DNA of 64,000 nucleotides from Phytohabitans rumicis. Its GTDB lineage: Bacteria; Actinomycetota; Actinomycetes; Mycobacteriales; Micromonosporaceae. A program made the translations under genes and the position numbers. The notes under the pieces were generated by a model that made no database searches, was not told where the DNA came from, and saw only the letters and a list, made by a program, of their open reading frames with translations. Positions 56,330 through 64,000 of this stretch are shown in pieces; position 1 is the stretch's first letter; each line of letters opens with the position of its first letter. The stretch is taken from assembly GCF_011764445.1 (NCBI RefSeq), contig NZ_BLPG01000001.1:9043316-9107315 (forward strand), written 5' to 3'.

Positions 56330-57103
56330 ATGACCAGCGATACCCCGATCCTGCGGCTGTCCGGGATCACCAAGAGCTACGGGACCGTACGCGCGCTGCG
56401 GGGCGCCGAAATGACCGTGAACCGCAACGAGGTCGTGGCGCTCGTCGGCGACAACGGCGCCGGCAAGAGCACCATGATCAAGGTGATCTCCGGGGTCATC
56501 CAGCCGGACGCCGGGCGGATCGAGGTCGACGGGCAGCCGGTGGCGTTCAGCAGCCCGCTCGCGCCCCGCCGGTACGGCATCGAGACCGTCTACCAGGACC
56601 TCGCGCTCGCCCCCGACCTGGACCCGGCCGCCAATCTCTACCTCGGCCGTGAGGTGATGCGGCCCGGTCTGCTCGGCATGCTCGGCATGCTCGACAAACC
56701 CCGTATGCGGGCCGGCGCCGACGAGGCGTTCGGCCGGCTCAGCGTGGGACTACAGGACACCCGCAGCCGCGTCGGCACGATGTCCGGCGGCCAGCGCCAG
56801 GGCATCGCCGTGGCCCGCGCCGTCCTGTGGGCCAGCCGGCTGGTCCTGATGGACGAACCGACCGCCGCCCTCGGCGTCGTCCAGACCGGCCGCGTCAAGG
56901 CGCTCATCGAGTCCGTACGGGAGCAGGGCGTGTCCGTCATCCTGGTAAGCCATAATCTTCCTTTCGTCTTCGAGGTGGCGGACCGCATCGAAGTGCTGCG
57001 ACTCGGCCAGCGGGTGGCCGTCTTCAACCGGGCCGAAGCCACCGCCGAACGCGTGCTCGGGGCGATGACGGGCGCGCTCGGCGCGGCGACCGCGCCGGAG
57101 TAG
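56330..57103 (+). CDS. Sugar ABC transporter ATP-binding protein
   Basis: 257 residues. Walker A GDNGAGKSTM, Q-loop in VYQDLALAPDL, signature TMSGGQRQGIAVARA, Walker B LVLMDEPTAAL, and H-loop SHNLPFVFEVAD. It has a single nucleotide-binding domain, where RbsA-type sugar ATPases carry two, so it resembles the FrcA class. It is divergent from the mannosidase and supplies energy to the permease and binding protein encoded on the other strand. Confidence 0.92.
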   Translation: MTSDTPILRLSGITKSYGTVRALRGAEMTVNRNEVVALVGDNGAGKSTMIKVISGVIQPDAGRIEVDGQPVAFSSPLAPRRYGIETVYQDLALAPDLDPAANLYLGREVMRPGLLGMLGMLDKPRMRAGADEAFGRLSVGLQDTRSRVGTMSGGQRQGIAVARAVLWASRLVLMDEPTAALGVVQTGRVKALIESVREQGVSVILVSHNLPFVFEVADRIEVLRLGQRVAVFNRAEATAERVLGAMTGALGAATAPE

Positions 57104-57178
57104 CTTCGCGGCGCTGGCCGTGGTGTAGCTTCGCGGCGCTGAACGTGGTGTAGCTTCGCCGCGACCGCCGCGGAGTAG
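57101..57178. repeat. 25-bp tandem repeats across the ABC ATPase stop codon
   Basis: TAGCTTCGCGGCGCTG begins at 57101 (the stop codon itself) and again at 57126, with a diverged unit at 57151 and a last TAG at 57176. The period is exactly 25 bp. It lies in the short spacer before the LacI gene. Confidence 0.6.
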
Positions 57179-57192
57179 AGAGGGGACCAGTC

Positions 57193-58236
57193 GTGGCACG
57201 GCCGACGATGAAGGAGGTCGCCGGACTCGCCGGAGTCGGCATGAAGACCGTGTCGCGGGTGGTCAACGGCGAGGGCCGGGTCAGCCGGGAGACCCGGGCC
57301 CGGGTCGAGGCGGCCATCGCGGCCACCGGATACCGCCGCAACGAGGTGGCCCGCAGCATGCGCGGCATGCGATCGGGCCAGAGCACCGTCGACATCGGAC
57401 TGCTGCTCGGCGACCTCACCAACCCGTTCTTCGCGGGCGTCGCGTCCGCCGTCATCGCCGAGGCGCGCGGCCGGGGCTACGCCGCCGTCCTCGCCAGCGC
57501 CGACGAAGACCCGCTGGCCGAGCGCGCCGCCATCGACGGACTGCTCGGCCGCCAGGTCGCCGGACTGCTCATCGTCCCGGGCGGGCGCGACTACGGCTAC
57601 CTGCGCCCCGAGATCGAGATCGGCACCCCGGTGGTGTTCGTCGACCGGCCTGGCGGCGGCCTGTCAGCGGACGAGGTGGTGCTCGACAACGCCGAAGGCG
57701 CACGGATGGCGGTGCGACACCTGGCCGCACAGGGACACCGCCGGATCGGCGCCATCGTCGCACCCAGCCGCTGGGCCACCTCCGAGCGGCTGCGCGGCTT
57801 CCGCCAAGCCATGCGGGCGGAGGTGGGCACGATCGACGCGACACTGATCCGCCGGCTGTCAACCGGCTCCGTCGCCGAGGCCGAACGGTCCGCACGCGAG
57901 CTGCTCGCCGTGCCGGACCCGCCGACCGCCATCTTCACCACCACCGGCTTCATGACCCAGGGCCTGCTCCGCGCGCTCGGGCCGCGCCGTGACGTGGCGG
58001 TGGTCGGGTTCGACGACTTCCCGCTGGCCGACATGCTGCCCGTACCGCTGTCGGTGGTAGCCGGCGACCCCGTCGTCCTCGGCACGGCGGCGGCGCAGAC
58101 CCTCTTCGCGCGGATCGACGGCTGGGGCGACCCGCCAACCCGGCGCGTCATCCCGCCGACGCTGGTGCCCCGGGGCAGCGGCGAAATCCCACCTCCGACC
58201 GGCGCCCGCACCACCCGCCGCCCCGGTCGCCCCTGA
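57193..58236 (+). CDS. LacI-family transcriptional repressor
   Basis: 347 residues from a GTG with GAGGGG upstream. The N-terminal HTH is MKEVAGLAGVGMKTVSRVVN, followed by the hinge helix region (GYRRNEVARSMRGMRSGQST) and a periplasmic-binding-like effector domain (VDIGLLLGDLTNPFFAGVAS, HRRIGAIVAPSRWATSERLR, VVGFDDFPLADMLPVPLSVV). It is 90 bp downstream of the ABC ATPase on the same strand. It probably controls the mannosidase and transporter genes through the two TGACAGCGTTGTCA-type sites. Confidence 0.92.
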   Translation: MARPTMKEVAGLAGVGMKTVSRVVNGEGRVSRETRARVEAAIAATGYRRNEVARSMRGMRSGQSTVDIGLLLGDLTNPFFAGVASAVIAEARGRGYAAVLASADEDPLAERAAIDGLLGRQVAGLLIVPGGRDYGYLRPEIEIGTPVVFVDRPGGGLSADEVVLDNAEGARMAVRHLAAQGHRRIGAIVAPSRWATSERLRGFRQAMRAEVGTIDATLIRRLSTGSVAEAERSARELLAVPDPPTAIFTTTGFMTQGLLRALGPRRDVAVVGFDDFPLADMLPVPLSVVAGDPVVLGTAAAQTLFARIDGWGDPPTRRVIPPTLVPRGSGEIPPPTGARTTRRPGRP

Positions 58237-58338
58237 CCCCGTACCCCATCCCGCCCCGCCGCCCACGCACCACGCACCGCGCACCGCCCGCCGCGCACCG
58301 TGCGCCGCGCGTGGGCCCGCGCCGGGCCGGCGCGTTCC

Positions 58339-58443
58339 GCGTCGATCAAGGTTTTTCGCGTCGATCAAGGGCGAATGGCCGTGCTTCGATCTCGGATCCA
58401 CGGCCGTTTGCCCTTGATCGACGCAGGAGTCCTTGATCGACGC
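58339..58443 (+). repeat. 105-bp nested palindromic repeat, copy F
   Basis: Outer arms GCGTCGATCAAGG and CCTTGATCGACGC, inner CGTCGATCAAGGGCGAATGG with CGTTTGCCCTTGATCGACG, centre GCTTCGATCTCGGATCC. Directly after it (58445-58490) is GGGGCCGGCGTCGGCGTA repeated two and a half times. Confidence 0.85.
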
Positions 58444-58570
58444 AGGGGCCGGCGTCGGCGTAGGGGCCGGCGTCGGCGTAGGGGCCGGCGCCCGCGCACC
58501 GCGCGGCCACCGCGCGGCCCGAGCGGGCCTCGTGGGGTCGGCGCGGGTCCGCGCCGGATCGGCGCGTTCC

Positions 58571-58675
58571 GCGTCGACCAAGGTTTTCCGCGTCGATCAA
58601 GGGCGAACGGTCGTGCTTTGATCTCGGATCCGCGGCCGTTTGCCCTTGATCGACGCAAGATTCCTTGATCGGCGC
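58571..58675 (+). repeat. 105-bp nested palindromic repeat, copy G
   Basis: The same element as copy F, 232 bp further on and in the same orientation. Similar flanking bases (GGCGCGTTCCGCGTCGA) precede both, so the pair looks like a local duplication that includes flank. Together with the 18-bp repeats these fill the 561-bp spacer between the LacI and PH-domain genes. Confidence 0.85.
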
Positions 58676-58797
58676 GGAGGGCCGCCTTGGGCGGCGGACG
58701 GGCCGCCTGGGCGGCGCGAGAGGTGGCGGCCGGGCCGCCGAAGGCGGCGCGTGGGCCGCACAGGCGGCGTGGGAGGGCCTTGAGCGGGGGTGGCATA

Positions 58798-59541
58798 GTG
58801 CGCGGCGTGGTGATCGAGCAGCCGGGGCGGGACCGGGTGTGGTGGGTCCGCGCCGGAATCGCCGCCGTCACGGCGCTCGCGGGCCTTGGCGCGGCTGGGG
58901 CGCTGTGGGAGTACGGGCGGCGCGCCGGTGCCGCCGCGCCGGACGTCAGCGGGGTGGTGTTCGTCGCGACCGGCGTGCATATCGCCGCCACGCAGTGGGA
59001 GCGCCGGCGCCGGCGCACGGCCGACTTGCGGTGGCGGCCGGCGCTGGTGGTGCGTGGCGGCGTGCTCGCGGGCCTGCACGCGCGCGTGCTTCGCCGGACG
59101 CTGGCCCTGCGGGCGTTCGGGGTGATCACGCTGGTGAGCGGCGGGTTGGTGTTCGCCGGCGGGGAGGTCGGTGCCGGCAAGACGTGGTCCGGCGTGATCG
59201 GGTCGACGATCGCCGGCGGGACCGCGCTGGCTCTCGCGGTGATCACGTGCAAGGATTTCCGGCTGTCCGGCGGCGTGTCCGTCACCGCGGGCGGCGTTGT
59301 GCTCAACGGCCGGGTGCTGCCCTGGGACCGGATCGGTTCCGTCGAGCGGGACGAGGAGGGCATCCACCTGCGCCTGCGACCGCCGGGATACCCGCGCACG
59401 GTGGAGATCAGCGACTCGGACTCGGCGGTCCCGGACGAGCGGGTCGCCGAGGTGATCGAGTTCTATCTCGCCAACCCGCATCGCCGGTCCGCCCTCGGCA
59501 CCGGGCCGGACCGGCTCGCCTTGCCCTCCACCAATGTTTAG
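58798..59541 (+). CDS. Membrane protein with bacterial PH-like C-terminal domain
   Basis: About 247 residues from a GTG preceded by GGGGG at 7 nt (GTGs at 58807 and 58810 are alternatives). The N-terminal half has four hydrophobic segments (AGIAAVTALAGLGAAGALWE, VVFVATGVHIAATQWERR, AFGVITLVSGGLVFAGG, VIGSTIAGGTALALAVITC). The rest (GGVVLNGRVLPWDRIGSVER then IHLRLRPPGYPRTVEISDSD) has the strand pattern of a bPH domain. The function is unknown. Confidence 0.65.
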   Translation: MRGVVIEQPGRDRVWWVRAGIAAVTALAGLGAAGALWEYGRRAGAAAPDVSGVVFVATGVHIAATQWERRRRRTADLRWRPALVVRGGVLAGLHARVLRRTLALRAFGVITLVSGGLVFAGGEVGAGKTWSGVIGSTIAGGTALALAVITCKDFRLSGGVSVTAGGVVLNGRVLPWDRIGSVERDEEGIHLRLRPPGYPRTVEISDSDSAVPDERVAEVIEFYLANPHRRSALGTGPDRLALPSTNV

Positions 59542-60238
59542 CCGCGCAGCGTGGTCGCTGCGGCGGGGGTGAGGGTGAGGCTGCTGTCGAACGTCAGCCA
59601 CGACTGGCCGGCCGGCGAGGGCAGGCCGGTGATCGCATCGAACAGGTCGGCGATCAGGATCGGGCACTTCCAGGTGCGGTTGGCGCGGGGTACGGCGTCC
59701 TCGTTGCCGACCAGCTTGCCGGTGAGGTTGGCCGGGTCGGTGCCCGCGAACGGCGCGCCGATCAACGCTCCACTGTGGTCAGTGGTGAGCGACGTGCGGA
59801 ACGGGCCGATCGTGCACGTGTTGAGCAGGATGTCCGCCTCGGCGACCACCTCACCGGTGAGTGCGATGTGGATGCCGTCCGCCGCGAACTCGACCGGGCC
59901 GGTGAAGTCGCTGGCGGGCTTGATGCGTACCGGCACGTTGATCAGGCCCAGCTTGTCGATGGGCACGGACAGCGGCTCGAACACGAGGTTCTCTTGGGGA
60001 TGGTGGCTTTCAGGGTGAGTTCGGGGGTGAAGACCACGACGCCGCAGGCGGTGCCGGAGGCGCCGGTGGCCGGGTCGAGTCGGCCGATCTTGACGTTGCC
60101 GTTGCTGAGTTGGTTGCTGAACGGGATGCCGTCCGTCGGGCAGGCCGGGCTCGCCATAGCAGGGGTTTGGGGGATTGCGGCCGTGGCCACGATGAGGAGC
60201 AGTGCGGTGAGTACGGGGATCGGACGTGTGATCGACAC
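59538..60238 (-). CDS. Secreted protein of unknown function (frameshifted once)
   Basis: About 233 residues after correction. GTG at 60238 has GGAGG 7 nt upstream. A signal peptide (VLTALLLIVATAAIPQTPAM) precedes a mature part with CPTDGIPFSNQLSNGNVKIG and, after a break in GGGG at 59997-60000 (one base restores TIPQENLVFEPLSVPID), a beta-rich domain (VRIKPASDFTGPVEFAADGI, ANRTWKCPILIADLFDAIT). Four cysteines could form disulfides. No family was recognised; similar small secreted proteins are common in actinomycetes. Confidence 0.65.
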
Positions 60239-60421
60239 GTGTGCACCTCCACAGGTGTGCGGGGCCCCGCAGAGAGTTGCTACCGATCGGTAAGTTACCG
60301 GCGAGTTTAGGGTTTGTAACGGCGTGCGTCAATGTCGCCCATGATCTGACAAAGAAATCCCGGACGGAGGTGGGCCGGCGTCCCCGACCGCTCGTATGAG
60401 GGGTGTCCACAGTCTGAAGGG

Positions 60422-61003
60422 ATGGCGAGGATGGGCATCACGGGACGGAAGGGCCACCGCGGCGTGTGGGCGTCGGTCGCGGTGACGATGATGGCTGGCG
60501 GGCTCGGGCTGGCCGCCTCGGCCGCGCCACCGGCACACGCCGCCGCGCCGGTCGCGGTGGCACTGGCGGCGCCTACCACCGCGGCGGTGCGCGGCGGGAT
60601 CGTCCTTGAGGGCGTCGCCGGGCAGGGCGGCGCGATCGCGGGCGGGATCGACGTCGTCGACTTCTCCGACGCGGTCAAGGCACCGGTCGGCGCCGGTGGC
60701 GGCGCCGGCCGGCCGCAGCTCGCCGACCTGCAGGTCAGCGGGGTGGTGGACGGGGGATACCCGGCGCTGTTCCGGAACGTCACCACCGCCCGGCGCATGC
60801 GTACGGCGGTGCTGACCCTGTGCGCCGACCCGAAGAGGTGTGCGGCCACGGCGTACCTCGCGGTCGATCTCGCCGACGCGGTCCTGACGAGTGTCGCGGT
60901 CGCCGCCGACGGTCAGGTCCGGTTCTCGCTCGCGTTCCGGCAGATCACCTGGAAGTTCCTGCGCAACGGCGCGGTGGTCAACCAGAGCCAGTTCACGGTG
61001 TAG
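60422..61003 (+). CDS. Secreted Hcp-like protein
   Basis: 193 residues (an ATG at 60431 fits its ribosome site as well). A signal peptide (WASVAVTMMAGGLGLAASAA and AHAA) is followed by a domain with the strand order of the Hcp/type VI tube family: GGIVLEGVAGQGGAIAGGID near the start, GRPQLADLQVSGVVDGGYPA, LFRNVTTARRMRTAVLTLCA, ending VRFSLAFRQITWKFL. A signal peptide and the absence of other type VI genes indicate an exported, stand-alone version of unknown role. Confidence 0.62.
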   Translation: MARMGITGRKGHRGVWASVAVTMMAGGLGLAASAAPPAHAAAPVAVALAAPTTAAVRGGIVLEGVAGQGGAIAGGIDVVDFSDAVKAPVGAGGGAGRPQLADLQVSGVVDGGYPALFRNVTTARRMRTAVLTLCADPKRCAATAYLAVDLADAVLTSVAVAADGQVRFSLAFRQITWKFLRNGAVVNQSQFTV

Positions 61004-61009
61004 AACGTC

Positions 61010-63295
61010 CTATGTGGTGAGTCGCAGCGTCCAGCCGCGCAGGTGACCGATGTCCTGCGCGGCGACGTCGCGGACGCGCAGCGTCCAGGTGCCCGCCGCG
61101 CCCAGGCCGGCGAACGGGGCGAGCGCCGGCACATTGGTCGCGTCGTACGACCGGCGCAGGTCGTCGCTGCCGGCACCGGTCTGGTTGTGCAGGACGGCGA
61201 CGGCGCCGGACGGCCCGGTGAGGTCGACGACCAGGTCACCGACGAACGGGTGTCCGATGTCGACAGTGACCTGCACGCCGGCCACGACGGCGGTCTGCGC
61301 GACGGTGAGCGTGCTGGCGATCCCGGCGGGGTCGGCGTCGGGAATCGCGATGCCGCCCGCCGGGATGCTGGCGGCCACCTCGATCACGGCCGTCGGCGCG
61401 GTGGGGTCGACCTCCAGGCGCCAGCGGTCGAGGCGACCCACGTCCCGCCGGGCGCGGTCGGCGACGTGCAGGGTCCACCGGCCGGCGAACGGCTTGCCGA
61501 CCAGCGCGGCCAGCGCCGGCGTCGTCGCGGACGTCCACGTCTCGTGCAGGTCGTCCGTGCCGCCGCCCACCTGGTCGCGCAGCACGACGCCACCCTCGCC
61601 GGGAGCGCGCAGCTCGATGGTCAGGTCGCCGATGTACGTGTGGATGATGTCGGCGTGGACACGTATCGCGGCGATGGTGCCGGTGCCGGTGAGCTGGAGA
61701 TGGCTGTCGACGCCCGCGGCCACGTCGTCGGGGATCAGCAGCACCGCGGTGGTCGCCGCGCTCGTCACGCCGGTCGAGGCCGGTGCCGGCGGTGTGGGCT
61801 GCCCGCCGACCCGGAACCGGATGACCGGACCGGGCGCGCCGATTTCGCTGATCACCAGCCCGGTGCCGGTGCGGTCCCACCGCCGTGACGACGGGTTCGT
61901 GGAGTCGGCCAACGCGACGCCGGACCGGGCGGGATACAGGTCGCCGGCGTCGCCGACGTTGATCCCGTTCTCCAGGTCCAGGTGGCCGTCCGCCTGCAAC
62001 AGGGCGCACTGGAAGTGTCTGCTGGCCGTGCCCTCCTGCAGCTCGTTCGAGCCCAGCGTGTCGCAGTGGTACACGGCCAGCCCGCCGTCGGGCAGCTGGG
62101 CGTCCGCGCCGAGCTGGCTGCGGTTCTCGACCAGGAAGTACTCGTTGGGCAGGCCGGTGTCGTACCTCAGCACCCGCGCGTAGTCGCCGTGGACGGCCTC
62201 GAACGTGCCGGGCCCGTTCAGCGTCACGACCTCGTCCGGCCAGCCGGCCAGGTCGCGCAGGTAGGCGCACAGGGCGGCGGGGCCCCGGCCCTCACCGAGG
62301 TGGTTGCCCGACGACATCACGCAGTAGCGGCCCAGACCGGCGCTCTTTTCCAGGTCGCCGTCGCGTTTGCCGTAGTCGTACAGGTCCGGGAATCGGCACA
62401 GCTGGTGGCCGGCCTCGTGGCAGAACGTCCCGATCGAGAGGTCGACGCGGCTGCGGCCCATGCTGGTGATCGTGTAGAAGTGGGTGCGGATGCCGCCGGG
62501 GAGCGTGCGCTGATGCACGCTGTTGTGCGGCCAGAACGGCATCTGGTAGAGGGTCAGGCCGGCGTACATGAAGCTGAGCGCGTCCACGACGCCCTCGCCG
62601 CGCGAGTCGTAGTCGCGCAGGTTGACGCCCGCGGCCAGCACCAGGTCCAGCGCCTCGTTGACCAGGGCCGACGCCGGTGCGGGGGTGTCCTCGGGTACGA
62701 AGTACGACGACATCGGGCGGGACAGCGTCACCGGCCCCACCACGTCGTTGCTGTAGTCGAGCTTCCCGTTGGACATGCTCAGCCAGAAGTCGCGGACCGA
62801 GCCGCGGTTGCCGTCCAAGGCGTACCCGGGCTGGTTGAGCATCGCGTCCACCTGCGCGGTCGTGACCGACGAGCCCTGATCCGGGAACGCCACGAGGACG
62901 GTGAGCCCGCGGATCCTGCCGCGGCTGACGCGGCGGCCGGGCAGCAGGCCACCCGCGGAGCCGAACGTGAGCTGCACGTCGGAGTCGGCCACCACGGCCG
63001 GTTGCAGCAGCGCGCGGCTGCGTACGGCGGCCCGGTCCCGGCGTACCAGCTCCCACTCGCTCAGGTGGGGCGGCACCCGGGGTGGTGGCGGCTTGGCGAT
63101 CGGCACCCGCGTCGATGTGAAGCGACCCAGGACGAGCTGGGCGTAGCAGTACAGACCGAGGCCGCGGTCGTACACGACGGTGTAGCCGGACGTCGTCTCG
63201 CGGCGTGCGTAGAACTCGTCGCCCCAGACGACGAGCTGCACGCTCGGACCGGCCTCCTGGGGGAAGAGCAGCCGCTCTCCAAAGATCGCGCTCAT
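61010..63295 (-). CDS. M6-family metalloprotease with two P domains, no evident signal peptide
   Basis: 761 residues. The M6 catalytic domain has TVLVAFPDQGSS and GTFCHEAGHQLCRFPDLYDY with the HExxH zinc motif (HEAGH) and the third ligand region; GLGRYCVMSSGNHLG contains the usual Met turn. Two proprotein-convertase P-like domains follow (from about 520 and 650), each with the IHTYIGDLTIEL or GHPFVGDLVVDL pattern. The N-terminus (MSAIFGERLLFPQEAGPSVQ) has no hydrophobic signal, unlike secreted relatives, so export, if any, is by another route. Confidence 0.87.
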   Translation of the reverse strand: MSAIFGERLLFPQEAGPSVQLVVWGDEFYARRETTSGYTVVYDRGLGLYCYAQLVLGRFTSTRVPIAKPPPPRVPPHLSEWELVRRDRAAVRSRALLQPAVVADSDVQLTFGSAGGLLPGRRVSRGRIRGLTVLVAFPDQGSSVTTAQVDAMLNQPGYALDGNRGSVRDFWLSMSNGKLDYSNDVVGPVTLSRPMSSYFVPEDTPAPASALVNEALDLVLAAGVNLRDYDSRGEGVVDALSFMYAGLTLYQMPFWPHNSVHQRTLPGGIRTHFYTITSMGRSRVDLSIGTFCHEAGHQLCRFPDLYDYGKRDGDLEKSAGLGRYCVMSSGNHLGEGRGPAALCAYLRDLAGWPDEVVTLNGPGTFEAVHGDYARVLRYDTGLPNEYFLVENRSQLGADAQLPDGGLAVYHCDTLGSNELQEGTASRHFQCALLQADGHLDLENGINVGDAGDLYPARSGVALADSTNPSSRRWDRTGTGLVISEIGAPGPVIRFRVGGQPTPPAPASTGVTSAATTAVLLIPDDVAAGVDSHLQLTGTGTIAAIRVHADIIHTYIGDLTIELRAPGEGGVVLRDQVGGGTDDLHETWTSATTPALAALVGKPFAGRWTLHVADRARRDVGRLDRWRLEVDPTAPTAVIEVAASIPAGGIAIPDADPAGIASTLTVAQTAVVAGVQVTVDIGHPFVGDLVVDLTGPSGAVAVLHNQTGAGSDDLRRSYDATNVPALAPFAGLGAAGTWTLRVRDVAAQDIGHLRGWTLRLTT

Positions 63296-63370
63296 GCCCG
63301 GCTCCTTCCGCCCCGTGTGCTACGAACAGCCTCCCTCGACACCGGCGTTACGAGCCGAATTCCGAATTCT

Positions 63371-64000
63371 TCACCCTCCAGAGCCGACAGTGGTAAATAC
63401 GACGGTGGCCATGGCCGCGGCGACCAGTATCGCGGCGCTGAAGGCGCGCAGGGCGGTGTCGAGTCCGGTGAGGGACGCGACCGCCGGGGCGGCGAGGGCG
63501 CCGGTGACGGCGGCGACGGCGTCGCTGGTGTAGAAGGCGGCGCAGACTCGGCCGAGCGCGGTGTCCGGTGTCGAGGTCTGCACGCGGTACCCGGTGACGA
63601 CCTGTGCCACGGCGCCGGGTACGCCGCTGGCCGTCACGGCGATGAGGGCGACGGGCAGCGCGGTCGCGGTGAACATGACGAGGAAGCAGAGCCCGACCGA
63701 TGCGTACGCGGTCGCGAGGATGGTGCGGGTCGGGTACCGCGCGATCAGGGTGCCGCTGATGGCGGATCCGCCGAGGTAGCCGATGCCGAGCCCGGCGATG
63801 AGGTAGCCCAGCGCCTGCCCGGAGCTGTGCAGGCGGGTGGCGACGAACGGGATCAGCAGCGCGGTGAGCGCGGCGTTCGCGGTCCAGTAGACCCAGCTGG
63901 TGGCCAGCAGGCCGCGCAGCAACGGCGTACCCGCGATGTGGCGGACTCCGCCGCGCAGCTCGCGCACGAGCCGTGCGCGGACACGGACCGGTGGGTCGGC
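63371..64000 (-). CDS. MFS transporter, C-terminal part (cut by window end)
   Basis: The frame is open to the window end, giving about 209 residues. It holds roughly six membrane helices (GLLATSWVYWTANAALTALL, ALGYLIAGLGIGYLGGSAIS, AYASVGLCFLVMFTATALPV). Between helices is the MFS-like signature GTLIARYPTRTILA. The general layout fits the second half of a major facilitator drug or metabolite exporter. The N-terminal half lies beyond the window, so the substrate cannot be judged. Confidence 0.75.
   Translation of the reverse strand, partial: ADPPVRVRARLVRELRGGVRHIAGTPLLRGLLATSWVYWTANAALTALLIPFVATRLHSSGQALGYLIAGLGIGYLGGSAISGTLIARYPTRTILATAYASVGLCFLVMFTATALPVALIAVTASGVPGAVAQVVTGYRVQTSTPDTALGRVCAAFYTSDAVAAVTGALAAPAVASLTGLDTALRAFSAAILVAAAMATVVFTTVGSGG

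Overview
The window is 64 kb of very GC-rich DNA with dense, often overlapping genes, many GTG starts, LuxR, SARP/BTAD and PaaX-type regulators, several secreted hydrolases and a SAV_2336-type protein. It is a chromosomal piece of a filamentous actinomycete. A Micromonosporaceae-like genus is the best guess (inference from gene content and from a 12-bp-arm hairpin repeat of a kind I associate with that family). No rRNA, tRNA, CRISPR array, phage or insertion sequence was recognised.

Layout. 1-3.3 kb: end of a PaaX regulator, a zinc alcohol dehydrogenase and a divergent aldehyde dehydrogenase. 3.3-15 kb: Ser/Thr kinase, secreted calcium-binding repeat protein, YceI-domain protein, large LuxR ATPase, membrane-anchored alpha/beta-hydrolase and two paralogous HTH regulators. 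15-22 kb: secreted enzymes (S8 protease, FN3/cellulose-binding-like protein, GH10 xylanase with CBM2). 22.4-31.9 kb: the most unusual locus. A short precursor-like peptide and a TIGR04267-type HExxH peptide-modification protein run convergently to an operon coding for a nucleosidase-EAD-VMAP-C protein, a MoxR AAA ATPase, and a vWA (SAV_2336-type) domain joined to an NB-ARC/TPR protein. This looks like a vWA-MoxR-VMAP ternary conflict system combined with a RiPP-like module. 32.5-48.6 kb: mostly single genes and small operons (YaaA, GlxA-type regulator, PPK2, SulP transporter, Hsp70-like membrane protein, TerC, glycosyltransferase, two BTAD regulators, MarR-epoxide hydrolase, PAP2 phosphatase-cyclophilin). 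49-51 kb: M4 protease. 51-58 kb: a sugar regulon with GH125 alpha-mannosidase, ABC importer, LacI regulator and shared operator palindromes, next to a class III aminotransferase. 58-64 kb: PH-domain protein, two small secreted proteins (one Hcp-like), an M6 protease and part of an MFS transporter.

Two window-wide properties matter. Seven copies of a 105-bp nested-palindrome repeat sit in the spacers. About fifteen genes are broken by single-base frameshifts, and every one is repaired by adding one base, nearly always in a G or C run. Once the missing base is counted, each gene length is a multiple of three. This points to systematic homopolymer deletions in the assembly rather than gene decay, so the broken genes are annotated here as intact genes with a probable sequence error.
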